Counted from the first letter of the stretch, positions 54,832 to 63,372 are shown. The stretch is DNA of 64,000 nucleotides from Parvularcula oceani (GCF_000733125.1 NZ_JPHU01000011.1:1-64000), one strand, 5' to 3'. The notes: a model not told the origin generated them from the letters alone. Translations and numbers: made by a program.

Positions 54832-55650
54832 ATGACGAGCATCAACGTGAACCAAGGCGCGCTCATCGCGCTTTCCACCCTCCAAGACGTCAACAGCGAC
54901 CTGTCGCGCGTCTCCAATGAGATCTCCACCGGCAAGCGGATCAACACCGCCAAGGACAATGCCGCGATCTGGTCGATCGCCGAGACGATGAACTCCGACA
55001 TCATGGCGTTCGAAACCGTCTCCGAGAGCCTGTCGCTGGGTTCGGCCACCGTGGGCGTCGCCCGCTCTGCGGCCGAAAGCATCGTCGACATGATGAAGGA
55101 GATCAAATCTCTGGCCACGACGGCCGCCGGCGAAGGCGCGGACCGCACCAAGCTGAGCACGGAGATCGGCAACCTCGTCACGCAGATCAACGACATCACG
55201 GCCAGCGCGCAGTTCAACGGCGTGAACCTGATCGCCTCGGGCGCCGCCGACGTCACGATTCTGTCCTCGCTGAACCGTTCGGGCGCGACCGTGACGCCCG
55301 GCTCGATCACCATCACCGCTCAGGACCTGAGCGCGCTCGGTTCGGCGACCTATGACGTCTCCGACCAGGCGACGGCGCAGACCACGCTCGCCACGATCGA
55401 GACGAACCTCGTTTCGGCTATCGACGCGGCGGCGGCCTTCGGCTCGACGCAGAACCGCATCGACATCCAGTCGGACTTCATCGGCTCGCTGGTCGACAAT
55501 ATGGAAATCGGCGTCGGCGCGCTGGTCGACACCAACATGGAAGAAGCCTCGGCCGACCTGAAGGCCCTGCAGGTGCAGCAGCAGCTGGGTATCCAGTCGC
55601 TCTCCATCGCCAATGCGGCGCCGCAGTCGGTGCTCTCGCTGTTCCGCTAA
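54832..55650 (+). CDS. fliC: Flagellin
   Basis: A 272-residue filament protein containing only the D0/D1 helices: MTSINVNQGALIALSTLQDV, RVSNEISTGKRINTAKDNAA and C-terminal LQVQQQLGIQSLSIANAAPQ. The variable outer domains of enteric flagellins are absent. It has a 122-base upstream region, in which FlbT would be expected to act on the message, and a 12-base-stem hairpin right after the stop. The only flagellin gene in the window. Confidence 0.97.
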   Translation: MTSINVNQGALIALSTLQDVNSDLSRVSNEISTGKRINTAKDNAAIWSIAETMNSDIMAFETVSESLSLGSATVGVARSAAESIVDMMKEIKSLATTAAGEGADRTKLSTEIGNLVTQINDITASAQFNGVNLIASGAADVTILSSLNRSGATVTPGSITITAQDLSALGSATYDVSDQATAQTTLATIETNLVSAIDAAAAFGSTQNRIDIQSDFIGSLVDNMEIGVGALVDTNMEEASADLKALQVQQQLGIQSLSIANAAPQSVLSLFR

Positions 55651-55672
55651 TCGCCGGACGCGAAGTCTTCTA

Positions 55673-55698
55673 GAGGAGCGGCCCCCGGGCCGCTCCTC
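55673..55698 (+). terminator. GC hairpin after the flagellin gene
   Basis: GAGGAGCGGCCC-CC-GGGCCGCTCCTC: perfect 12-base arms 22 bases past the flagellin stop, followed by GCCCCCC rather than T. It may end most transcripts or protect the flagellin message from 3' decay while letting some reads into flaF. Confidence 0.6.
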
Positions 55699-55721
55699 GC
55701 CCCCCACACCGAGCGAGTTCC

Positions 55722-56096
55722 ATGTATTCTTCGGCCGAACAGGGCTACGCGCATATGCGTCGCCAGACCTCCTCTCCCCGCGCTATCGAACGCTCCGTCC
55801 TCACGAGGGCCGCCAGCGATCTGGCCGCGGCGGATCCGGACACGCTGGAAGGCTACAAGGCGCTGGCCGAGGCCGTCCGCCGGAACACCAAGATCTGGTC
55901 GGCCATGGCGACCGATCTCGCCTCCTCCGCGAACGGACTGCCCGACGATCTGCGCGGCCAGCTTCTCAGCCTCGCCGTCTTCGCCGAGAAGCACGGCCGG
56001 AAGGTCCTCTCCGGGCAGGGTGACCGCCAGGTGCTGATCAACATCAACCGCGCCGTCGCCAAGGGCCTTGAGGCCGCGGCGCAAGAGGCGGCCTGA
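55722..56096 (+). CDS. flaF: Flagellin synthesis activator FlaF
   Basis: A 124-residue protein with the FlaF pattern YSSAEQGYAHMRRQTSSPRA, RAIERSVLTRAASDL and NTKIWSAMATDLAS. In Caulobacter FlaF is needed for flagellin synthesis and works with FlbT. Ends two bases before flbT, as in other alphaproteobacteria. Confidence 0.95.
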   Translation: MYSSAEQGYAHMRRQTSSPRAIERSVLTRAASDLAAADPDTLEGYKALAEAVRRNTKIWSAMATDLASSANGLPDDLRGQLLSLAVFAEKHGRKVLSGQGDRQVLININRAVAKGLEAAAQEAA

Positions 56097-56098
56097 CC

Positions 56099-56512
56099 TT
56101 GGCGGGCCTTACTCTCACGCTCCGCCCGAACGAGCGCTTCCTCGTCGGCGGCTGCCTGGTCCAGAACGGCCCGCGCCGCTCGGCGATCACGATCGTCGAT
56201 GATTCCGTGCCAGTGCTCCGCCTTTCGGATGCTCTTCACCCGGACGAGGTGACCACGCCGATCCGCCGCGCCTATTACGCAGCGCAGCTCATCCTCGCGG
56301 GCGAGCCCGTCGATCGCGACGCCGTCAGGGATCAGATCGAGGCCCTCGCCCGGATTTTCGAGACCACGCCTCTCGCACCCAAGTTCCAAGAAGCGAAAGC
56401 CGCGGCCGAAACGGGCCGCTATCACAGCGTTCTGATGACGCTGCGGCCGCTTTTCGCGGTAGAGGACGAGATGCTCTCGTCCGGCGATGAGAAATACAGC
56501 GCTACAGGATAG
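56099..56512 (+). CDS. flbT: Flagellin mRNA regulator FlbT
   Basis: A 137-residue FlbT, which binds the flagellin 5' message region and promotes its decay. The family start LTLTLRPNERFLVGGCLVQN and RRAYYAAQLILAGEPVDRD are present. Start is the rare TTG 56099, supported by AAGAGG upstream and by the family N-terminus beginning right there; no ATG gives a comparable start. Confidence 0.94.
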   Translation: MAGLTLTLRPNERFLVGGCLVQNGPRRSAITIVDDSVPVLRLSDALHPDEVTTPIRRAYYAAQLILAGEPVDRDAVRDQIEALARIFETTPLAPKFQEAKAAAETGRYHSVLMTLRPLFAVEDEMLSSGDEKYSATG

Positions 56513-56514
56513 CG

Positions 56515-56529
56515 TTAACCAAATCTTCA
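56515..56529. promoter_or_regulatory. CtrA-like site TTAA-N7-TTCA before flgB
   Basis: TTAA-CCAAATC-TTCA at the end of flbT, 53 bases before flgB; one mismatch to the consensus. A second TTAACC (about 56558-56563) is closer to flgB. Confidence 0.45.
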
Positions 56530-56581
56530 ACCCGTCATAAGCATTGTGACCGTGTCGTTAACCTTGAGGGGGCGCGCGGTC

Positions 56582-56920
56582 ATGATCGGTTCGAACAATG
56601 CGATGCTCGACATCGCGCAGGCGCTGGCGTCGCACGCCGCCGAGGCGCAGCGCGTGGCGGCCCATAACATCGCTCAGGCGGACACGCCGGGATTCAAGGC
56701 GCGGAGCGTGGAAGCCTTCGCAGCGGCCTATGCCGCAGGGCGCGAGGCGCCGCGGGTCGGCGTCGACAGGACGGCTGCCGCCGATCCCAACGGCAACACG
56801 GTCTCGGTCGAGGCGCAGGTTCTCGCGCTCGCCGATGCGCGCGGCCAGCACGATCTCGGCCTCGCCATCTGGGACAAGACGCTCGGCCTCTACAAAGCCG
56901 CTCTCGGAAGGATCCGCTGA
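56582..56920 (+). CDS. flgB: Flagellar proximal rod protein FlgB
   Basis: A 112-residue rod protein with HNIAQADTPGFKARSVEAFA and a C-terminal helix DLGLAIWDKTLGLYKAALG. ATG 56582 is preferred to an upstream GTG at 56546. It overlaps flgC by one base (TGATG). Confidence 0.93.
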   Translation: MIGSNNAMLDIAQALASHAAEAQRVAAHNIAQADTPGFKARSVEAFAAAYAAGREAPRVGVDRTAAADPNGNTVSVEAQVLALADARGQHDLGLAIWDKTLGLYKAALGRIR

Positions 56921-57303
56921 TGGCCGATCCGATCTTCGCGGCGATGCGCGCAGCCTCCGACGGCATGTCCGCTCAGAGCCTCCGCTTGCGGACCGTCCAC
57001 GAGAACCTGTCGAACGCCGACACGCCGGGCTATCGGCGCAAGCTCGTCAGCTTCGCGGCGGGCGTCGAGGACAAGGCCGTCGCGGTGAAGGACGTGACGC
57101 TCGACCGGACCGCGCTGCGCCGCGTGCTCGACCCCGCTCACCCGCTCGCCGACGCCGACGGCTATGTCGACATGAGCAATGTCGACATGATCGTCGAGAC
57201 CGCCGACGCCCGCCAGGCCAAGCGCAGCTTCGAAGCCAATCTCGAGGCGTTCCGCCAGGCTCGCGAAACCTATTCCAATCTCGTCAACCTTCTGAGGCGC
57301 TGA
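56920..57303 (+). CDS. flgC: Flagellar proximal rod protein FlgC
   Basis: A 127-residue rod protein: RLRTVHENLSNADTPGYRRK and the C-terminal KRSFEANLEAFRQARETYSN fit FlgC. It is followed by fliE after one base, the normal flgBC-fliE order. Confidence 0.96.
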   Translation: MADPIFAAMRAASDGMSAQSLRLRTVHENLSNADTPGYRRKLVSFAAGVEDKAVAVKDVTLDRTALRRVLDPAHPLADADGYVDMSNVDMIVETADARQAKRSFEANLEAFRQARETYSNLVNLLRR

Positions 57304-57304
57304 T

Positions 57305-57613
57305 ATGGCACTTGATCTCTCCGCACTCGGCGCGGCCAACGGCTATGCCCAGGCCGGCCGCCTGGCCCAGGCGCCGGCGCCTGCCTCCGCTCCTTCGGCC
57401 CAGGAGGCTTCCAAGGCCGGAAAGGCCGCCGAAAGCTTCGCGCAAGTCTTCGACGACGCCGACGCGGCTGTCGCGGCCGTCGCACGCGGCGAAGGCAGCG
57501 CGCAGGCCGTGGTCGAGGCGATGGCGCAGGCCGAACTCGCCCTTCAGGCGGCGGTGACGATCCGCGACCGGGTCGTCGAGGCCTATCAGGAAATCCTGCG
57601 GATGCCCGTCTGA
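57305..57613 (+). CDS. fliE: Flagellar hook-basal body protein FliE
   Basis: A 102-residue MS-ring to rod adaptor. The C-terminal half (QAVVEAMAQAELALQAAVTI, RDRVVEAYQEILRMPV) is diagnostic. The N-terminus is Ala-rich. Lies between flgC and fliQ. Confidence 0.94.
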   Translation: MALDLSALGAANGYAQAGRLAQAPAPASAPSAQEASKAGKAAESFAQVFDDADAAVAAVARGEGSAQAVVEAMAQAELALQAAVTIRDRVVEAYQEILRMPV

Positions 57614-57616
57614 TCG

Positions 57617-57880
57617 ATGACGGACGCCCAGCTGATCGACCTTGCCCGCCAGGCGGTGCTGACGGCGGCGATGATGGCGACACCGCTTCTCGCCACCGCG
57701 CTGATCGCCGGCCTGATCGTTGGCCTCGTCCAGGCGCTGACCTCGGTGCAGGAGATGACGCTGACCTTCGTGCCCAAGGGCGCGGCCATGCTGCTCGTCT
57801 TCTGCCTGACCGCGAGCTTCATGGTCGGCCTCTGCATCCGCCTTTTCGACCAGAGCATCCTGCCGGCCATCGCGCCGTAG
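57617..57880 (+). CDS. fliQ: Flagellar export gate protein FliQ
   Basis: An 87-residue membrane protein with two spans (AALIAGLIVG-type LLATALIAGLIVGLVQALTS and LLVFCLTASFMVGLCIRLFD). ALTSVQEMTLTFVPKG is the conserved cytoplasmic loop. With FliP and FliR it forms the export gate. Confidence 0.96.
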   Translation: MTDAQLIDLARQAVLTAAMMATPLLATALIAGLIVGLVQALTSVQEMTLTFVPKGAAMLLVFCLTASFMVGLCIRLFDQSILPAIAP

Positions 57881-57900
57881 TCCTTTTTCAGGAGGTGTGA

Positions 57901-59976
57901 GTGAGCACCGCCGCCGTCCTTCCCGGAATCAGCATGGCGACCCTTCGCCAGCCGACCGTCCTCCTGACGCTCGGCCTGATGACGATCATCGTCATGATGA
58001 TCCTGCCGGTGCCGCCGCTCCTTCTCGATATCGGCCTGACCGCCAGTTTCGCGCTGGCGATCCTGACCTTCACCATCGCGCTCTTCATCGAGAAGCCGCT
58101 CGATTTCTCCTCCTTCCCGAGCCTTCTCCTGATCTCGCTCCTCCTGCGGCTGTCGCTCAATATCTCCTCGACCAAGCTGATCATCGGCCAGGGGCACACC
58201 GGCACGGACGCGGCCGGCGGGGTGATCGAGGGCTTCGCCATGTTCGTCATGGGCGGGAGCCTCGGGCTGGGGCTGATCGTCTTCTGCGTGCTGCTCATCG
58301 TGAACTTCGTGGTGATCACGAAGGGCGCGGGACGGATGGCCGAGGTCGGCGCGCGTTTCGCCCTCGACGCCATGCCCGGCAAGCAGCTCGCGATCGACGC
58401 GGAAGTCGCCGCCGGCGCGATCAGCCATGACGAGGCGCGCCGCCTGCGCGACCTGCAACAGGAAGAAACGGCGTTTCTCGGCTCGCTCGACGGCGTCTCG
58501 AAATTCGTCAAGGGCGACGCGGTCGCGGGCCTCCTGATCACGCTTCTGAACCTCGTCGCCGGCATCGGCATGGGACTGATCGTGCACAAGGTCAGCCTCG
58601 GCGAAGCGCTCCAGAACTATTCGATCCTGACCGTCGGCGACGGCCTCGTCAGCCAGATCCCCGCCGTCGTCATCTCCGTCGCCGCCGCGCTCCTTCTGTC
58701 CAAGGGGCAGGGCAAGGGATCGGTCGACGCCGCGCTCCTCTCGCAGATGCTGGCCAAGCCTGCGGCGCTCGCCACGGTGGCCGTCCTTCTGGGCCTGTTC
58801 GCCCTCGTTCCGGGCCTGCCCTTCCTGCCCTTCGTCCTGGGCGCGGGCGGGCTCGGCTATGCCGCCTTCGCCACGCATAAACGCGAGCAGGCCGCCGCTG
58901 CGGAACCCGAGGAGGCGGCGGGCGCGCCCGCCGCGCCGGCCAAGCCGAAGCTCGGCGACGCGCTGGATCTCGACGAGATCAACATCGAGCTCGACCCCTC
59001 CCTCTCCGCGCTCGTCTCTGGCCGGGGCGAGGGGCTCGACAAGCGCATCGAGAAGCTGCGCGACTTCATCATCGAGCGCTACGGCTTCGTGATGCCGCCG
59101 GTGCGCGTGACGGACGGGGCGATCGGCGCCGGGGGCTACAGGATCGGCGTGCAGGGCACGGTGGTGGGCGAGGACAGGCTCGACACGAACGGCGTTCTGG
59201 CCCTCGTCAAGGAAGGCGAGCACGCCTTCGCCACGGGCAAGGCCGTGCGCGAACCGGTCTATGGCGCCGAGGCGCGCTGGGTCGCCAAGGCCGATGGCAG
59301 CGCGCTGAGCGAACTCGGCGTGACCGTCATCGAACCTGTCGAGGTGCTGACGACGCATCTTCTCGAAACCGTCCAGAACAGCTTCGACAAGCTCATGACC
59401 CGCCGGGCGCTGCGCGAAGCCCTCGACGCCTATGTCGACCTGACAGATGCGGACAGGGGAGAGGCCAACAAGCGCCTTCTCGACGAGTTCATGCCCGACA
59501 AGGTCAGCCCCGAGACGCTGCAATGGGTGATGCGGGGCCTTCTGACCGAGAGGATCAGCATCCGGAACATCCCGATGATCCTAGAGGCGATCGCCGAGCA
59601 CCAGCCCCACCATCCGAGCCTCGACGAGCTGATCGAGGCCGTCCGCCGCTCGCTCGCCTTCCAGTTCGTCCAGACCTATCGCGGCGCGGACGGAACCCTC
59701 CCGCTCATCCAGCTTTCGGACAAGTGGGATGCGGTCTTCCCGCAGGGCGAGGAAGGCCAGGGCCTCACCGCCGAGGACGTGAAGACGCTCGGCGATCAGG
59801 TGCAGGAGGCGCTCAACAAGGCCGCCGCGACCGGCGCCTATGCCGCCGTCGCCGTCACGGGCCGGCGGCGGCGCATCGTCCGCGACATCCTGCGCAGCCG
59901 CGGCATCAAGAACCCGGTCATCGCCTTCGAGGAGATCGTGCCGGGCTCGCGCCCCGCAATGCTGGCCGTCGCGTGA
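57901..59976 (+). CDS. flhA: Flagellar export protein FlhA
   Basis: A 691-residue export-gate protein. The N-terminal half has eight membrane spans with FASFPSLLL-like LDFSSFPSLLLISLLLRLSL and the FHIPEP-type region (KGAGRMAEVGARFALDAMPGKQLAIDAEV in two pieces). The cytoplasmic C-terminal domain (from about residue 360) binds export chaperones. GTG start at 57901 with AGGAGGTG upstream. Overlaps fliR by four bases. Confidence 0.97.
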   Translation: MSTAAVLPGISMATLRQPTVLLTLGLMTIIVMMILPVPPLLLDIGLTASFALAILTFTIALFIEKPLDFSSFPSLLLISLLLRLSLNISSTKLIIGQGHTGTDAAGGVIEGFAMFVMGGSLGLGLIVFCVLLIVNFVVITKGAGRMAEVGARFALDAMPGKQLAIDAEVAAGAISHDEARRLRDLQQEETAFLGSLDGVSKFVKGDAVAGLLITLLNLVAGIGMGLIVHKVSLGEALQNYSILTVGDGLVSQIPAVVISVAAALLLSKGQGKGSVDAALLSQMLAKPAALATVAVLLGLFALVPGLPFLPFVLGAGGLGYAAFATHKREQAAAAEPEEAAGAPAAPAKPKLGDALDLDEINIELDPSLSALVSGRGEGLDKRIEKLRDFIIERYGFVMPPVRVTDGAIGAGGYRIGVQGTVVGEDRLDTNGVLALVKEGEHAFATGKAVREPVYGAEARWVAKADGSALSELGVTVIEPVEVLTTHLLETVQNSFDKLMTRRALREALDAYVDLTDADRGEANKRLLDEFMPDKVSPETLQWVMRGLLTERISIRNIPMILEAIAEHQPHHPSLDELIEAVRRSLAFQFVQTYRGADGTLPLIQLSDKWDAVFPQGEEGQGLTAEDVKTLGDQVQEALNKAAATGAYAAVAVTGRRRRIVRDILRSRGIKNPVIAFEEIVPGSRPAMLAVA

Positions 59977-60719
59977 CGCCGGAATTTCTCGCCGCGCTGG
60001 TGACGGTCGTCGTGGCCGTAGGCCTGCGCCTGTCGCTCATGGTGTTCCTGCTGCCGGGCATCGGAGAGCGGGCCGTGCCGGTCCGGGTCCGCCTGGGCAT
60101 CGTGCTCGCCCTGCTTGGCGCGCTCGTGCCCTTCGCCCTCGCGGATGCGCCGCCCGTCACGGACGTCCCCCTCCTGCCGCTCATGCTGTCGGAGGCCCTG
60201 ATCGGCTTTGGGCTCGGCTTCTCCCTGCGGGTGATGATCTATGCGCTGACCATCGCCGGAACGGTGATCGCGCAGGTCATGTCGCTGTCGCAGATCCTCG
60301 GCGCCGCGCTGACCGACGAAGGCAATCCGTCGGTCTCGCTTCTCCTGACCATGGCCGGCGCGGCCCTGTTCGTGACGCTCGATCTGCACGCGGTGGTCGT
60401 CGGCCTGGTCGCGGAAAGCTACGAGGTCTTTCCTCTTGCGGACTTTCCGGCCACGGGCGCGCTCGCCGAATGGGCGACGGCCCGCAGCGCGGCGGCCTTC
60501 ACCCTGGCCGTCTCGCTCGCTCTGCCCTTCGTCCTCATCGGCTTCATCTACAATGTCGTTCTCGGGCTCATCAATCAGGCCATGCCGCAGATGATGGTCA
60601 CCTTTGTCGGCGTGCCCGCGAACGTGCTTGCGGGCCTGTTCCTCCTGGCAGCGTCTCTCGGCGTCATCCTGGTCGCTTGGACCGGAGCGCTCGATGCCGC
60701 GCAGCTGAGGTTCTGGTAG
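59973..60719 (+). CDS. fliR: Flagellar export gate protein FliR
   Basis: A 248-residue polytopic membrane protein. VGLRLSLMVFLLPGIGERAV, LSEALIGFGLGFSLRVMIYA and LINQAMPQMMVTFVGVPANV are conserved in FliR. GTG start overlaps the flhA stop (GTGA). flhB follows after one base. Confidence 0.96.
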   Translation: MTPEFLAALVTVVVAVGLRLSLMVFLLPGIGERAVPVRVRLGIVLALLGALVPFALADAPPVTDVPLLPLMLSEALIGFGLGFSLRVMIYALTIAGTVIAQVMSLSQILGAALTDEGNPSVSLLLTMAGAALFVTLDLHAVVVGLVAESYEVFPLADFPATGALAEWATARSAAAFTLAVSLALPFVLIGFIYNVVLGLINQAMPQMMVTFVGVPANVLAGLFLLAASLGVILVAWTGALDAAQLRFW

Positions 60720-60720
60720 G

Positions 60721-61788
60721 ATGGCCGAAAGCGACGAGGGCGGCGAGAAGTCGTTCGACGCCAGCCCGGAGCGCCTGCGCAAGGCCCGGGCCGAGGGCAA
60801 TGTTCCGAACTCGCCCGATGTCCAGACGGCCCTGCGCTATGCGGGCCTTCTGGGCGTCATGGCCTTCGCGGCCGGCGGCCTCGCCACCACGGCCGCGCAG
60901 TCGCTCGCAGGTTTCCTGAACCGGCCCTTCGAAGCCAGCAGCTATCTGTTCACCGGCGGCGGCATCCTGCCGCTCGTGGCGCCGACCGCCTCAGCCCTCG
61001 TCACGGCGCTGCTGGTTCCGCTCGGCCTGATCCTCGCCGCGCTCATCGTGCAGCAGGCCATCGTCTTCGCGCCGAAAAAGCTCAAGCCCGATCTCAAGAG
61101 GATCTCTCCCCTGCGCAATGCGGGCCAGAAATTCGGCGGAGCGGGCCTGATCGAATTCTCGAAGTCCCTCGTGAAGCTGACGCTCTTCTGCGCCGCGGGG
61201 GCGGGGTTCGGCCTCGCGCTCCTGCCGCGCCTCCTGTCGCGCACGGGGGCGGCCGCGGGCGTCCTGCCGATCGAGCTCGGGGTAATCCTGACGGGCATGC
61301 TCGGCATCGCCTTCGGTCTCAGCGCGCTTGCGGGCGCGATCGACCTGCCGATCAAGCGGGCGCAGCACGCCAAGAAGCTGCGCATGACGCGCCAAGAAAT
61401 GCTCGACGAAGCCAAGGAAAGCGAAGGCGACCCCGAGCAGAAGCGTGCGCGGAAGAGAAAGGCGCAGGAAATCGCCGGCATGGCGCAGATGAAGGACGTT
61501 CCGAACGCAGACGTCGTCATCGTCAACCCAGAGCACTATGCCGTCGCGCTGAAATGGGATCGCAGCGGCGGGGACGTGCCGCGCTGCATCGCCAAGGGCG
61601 TCGACCACCTCGCGCTCGCCATCAAGCAGAGGGCGAAGGAGGCGGGCGTGCCGATCCATCGCGACGTCGCCTGCGCCCGCGCCCTGCATGCCAGCGTCGA
61701 TGTCGGAGAGCCGATCCGGCGCGAGCACTTCACCGCCGTCGCGGCGGCCATCCGCTTTGCCGACCGGATCAGGCAGGCGAAGGGCTGA
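60721..61788 (+). CDS. flhB: Flagellar export switch protein FlhB
   Basis: A 355-residue protein with four membrane spans and a cytoplasmic autocleavage domain. The cleavage motif reads N269-P270-E271-H272 (VIVNPEHYAVALKWD) rather than the usual NPTH; the numbering matches enteric FlhB exactly. Cleavage after N269 is still expected because Asn-Pro is kept. FlhB works with FliK to change export specificity. Last gene of the flgB-flgC-fliE-fliQ-flhA-fliR-flhB unit. Confidence 0.95.
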   Translation: MAESDEGGEKSFDASPERLRKARAEGNVPNSPDVQTALRYAGLLGVMAFAAGGLATTAAQSLAGFLNRPFEASSYLFTGGGILPLVAPTASALVTALLVPLGLILAALIVQQAIVFAPKKLKPDLKRISPLRNAGQKFGGAGLIEFSKSLVKLTLFCAAGAGFGLALLPRLLSRTGAAAGVLPIELGVILTGMLGIAFGLSALAGAIDLPIKRAQHAKKLRMTRQEMLDEAKESEGDPEQKRARKRKAQEIAGMAQMKDVPNADVVIVNPEHYAVALKWDRSGGDVPRCIAKGVDHLALAIKQRAKEAGVPIHRDVACARALHASVDVGEPIRREHFTAVAAAIRFADRIRQAKG

Positions 61789-61831
61789 CCGGACTCTTCG
61801 GCGAGAGGAGCAGGCGGCGGGCCTGGACGCT

Positions 61832-62224
61832 TCAGCCGCTCTCGCGGCTCCGAGAGCCGGCGCCCGCGGCCCCTGTCAGGCCGACGAGATCGTCGAAGCT
61901 CGAACGGGCCACGGCGTCGCTCGGCTGGAGCTCGTCTCCATCGAGATCCGGCGCATGCCAGCGCCACAGGGCGAGCTTGTAGACGATCTGCTCGAGCGTG
62001 CGGGCCGGCGTCTCGCGCGCGACCATGAGAATGAATTCCTGCATGTCGAGAAGGCCGGTCCGTCTCGCCTCGGACGCTTCGTCCTCGCCCTGATCGGTCT
62101 CGAGGCGCTCCTCGATGTCCTTGTAGAGATCCAGAAGATCGGCGTGCAGACCGTTCTCCGCGCCGCCCGCGCGGACGCGGTCGATCCTCCGTTTGAGTTG
62201 CGCGACTTCCAGACTGTGCAGCAT
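61832..62224 (-). CDS. Unrecognised protein at the end of the motility block
   Basis: A 130-residue protein of unknown family: MLHSLEVAQLKRRIDRVRAG, a helical middle part and ARTLEQIVYKLALWRWHAPD with a polar tail. ATG 62224 has GGGGGGAA upstream. It is convergent with flhB. Coiled-coil content is moderate. It may be a regulator or adaptor, but nothing specific can be said. Confidence 0.65.
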   Translation of the reverse strand: MLHSLEVAQLKRRIDRVRAGGAENGLHADLLDLYKDIEERLETDQGEDEASEARRTGLLDMQEFILMVARETPARTLEQIVYKLALWRWHAPDLDGDELQPSDAVARSSFDDLVGLTGAAGAGSRSRESG

Positions 62225-62448
62225 CCCGTTCCCCCCAACCTGCCAGCCCACCCGGCGCTTTCGCCCGCGCGGATGAGAGCATCCCGCCTCGTCGCGCTTC
62301 TTCCGGCGTCGGATAGCAACCTGTGGTTTACGGCGAGACACGATAAAGTGATACCGACTGCGGGTTGAGGAATCCTCTTTCGCGGCAATCGCAGGGTGCG
62401 GAGAGACTATCGGTCTCACGCCTCGCAAAGCACGCGCGCAGCGCCTAG

Positions 62449-63063
62449 ATGTTGCGGATGCAGAAGACACCGGCAGGACCCGAACTCGACGTTCTCATCG
62501 CCCTCCTCGCCAAGCTGCCGGGGCTCGGCCCCCGCTCGGCGAAGCGGGCGGCCCTGCATCTTCTCAAGCGGCGCGAGGCGATGATGGAGCCTCTCGCCGC
62601 GGCGCTGCACGACGCCGCCGAGAAGGTGCAGGCCTGCCAGGTCTGCGGGAACTGGGACAGCCGCAATCCCTGCGCGATCTGCGCGGACGAGGAGCGAGAG
62701 GATGGCACGATCTGCGTGGTGCAGGACGTGGCCGATGTCTGGGCGCTCGAGCGCGCGGGCGCGCATGGCGGCAAATACCACGTTCTCGGCGGTGTCATCT
62801 CGCCGCTCGACGGGGTGGGGCCGGACGACCTCAACATCGCCTCGCTGGCGCAGCGGGCGAGCGCGGCCAATGTCCGGGAGATCATTCTTGCGACCGCGGC
62901 AACCGTCGAGGGGCAGACGACGGCCCATTACGTCACCGAGAGGCTGAACGGATCGGGTGTCGAGATCACGCGGCTGAGCCACGGCGTGCCGGTCGGCGGC
63001 GAGCTCGACTATCTCGACGAAGGCACTCTTGCCGCCGCGCTCAAGGCGCGGCGGCCATTCTGA
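62449..63063 (+). CDS. recR: Recombination mediator protein RecR
   Basis: A 204-residue RecR. The helix-hairpin-helix ([20 protein letters not shown]), zinc finger with four cysteines ([16 protein letters not shown]), Toprim domain ([17 protein letters not shown]) and C-terminal [20 protein letters not shown] are all present. It acts with RecO to load RecA. It lies 36 kb from ebfC on the same strand, separated by the motility block. ATG 62449 used; ATG 62458 possible. Confidence 0.97.
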   Translation: MLRMQKTPAGPELDVLIALLAKLPGLGPRSAKRAALHLLKRREAMMEPLAAALHDAAEKVQACQVCGNWDSRNPCAICADEEREDGTICVVQDVADVWALERAGAHGGKYHVLGGVISPLDGVGPDDLNIASLAQRASAANVREIILATAATVEGQTTAHYVTERLNGSGVEITRLSHGVPVGGELDYLDEGTLAAALKARRPF

Positions 63064-63084
63064 TCAGGAAGACCGGGTGACGGA

Positions 63085-63372
63085 TCAGTCGAACAGACCG
63101 TCATCGTCATCGTAGTCTTCGTACTCGTCCTCGTAGGGGTCGTAGTCGTCGTCATCGTCTTCGGACAGCTCCGCGCCCGCGGCGGCGCCTGCACCGCCGA
63201 TGGCAGCACCCGTCAGCGGCTCGTCGGCGAGGACTTCGCCCGCGACCGCGCCGGCCGCTGCGCCGATCGCGCCCGCCTGGACGGTGTCGTCCTCGGCGAT
63301 GTTCTCGGTGCTCGCGCAGCCTGCGGCGAGCGCGAGAGCGGAAAGGGCGGTGAGCGGGGTGACGATGCGCAT
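63085..63372 (-). CDS. Small lipoprotein with glycine zipper and acidic tail
   Basis: A 95-residue lipoprotein with lipobox LAAGC (residue about 19), a glycine-zipper-like stretch (AGAIGAAAGAVAGEVLADEP, LTGAAIGGAGAAAGAEL) and an Asp/Glu/Tyr-rich tail of about 30 residues (DDDDDYDPYEDEYEDYDDD). It resembles YMGG/glycine-zipper envelope lipoproteins. The acidic tail could bind cations. ATG 63372 with GGAGG upstream. Confidence 0.78.
   Translation of the reverse strand: MRIVTPLTALSALALAAGCASTENIAEDDTVQAGAIGAAAGAVAGEVLADEPLTGAAIGGAGAAAGAELSEDDDDDYDPYEDEYEDYDDDDGLFD

Noticed and set aside
57586-59523. A 645-codon minus-strand frame opposite flhA
   Set aside because: FlhA is clear on the plus strand; the opposite frame has no family-like sequence or ribosome-binding site.
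62240-62448. Possible tRNA or other RNA gene before recR
   Set aside because: No acceptor stem, anticodon arm or T-loop consensus can be found.
26659-62448. Mobile-element boundaries (integrase, IS, tRNA att site) around the motility block
   Set aside because: None seen at either junction; base composition looks like the flanks, so a recent mobile insertion is not supported.
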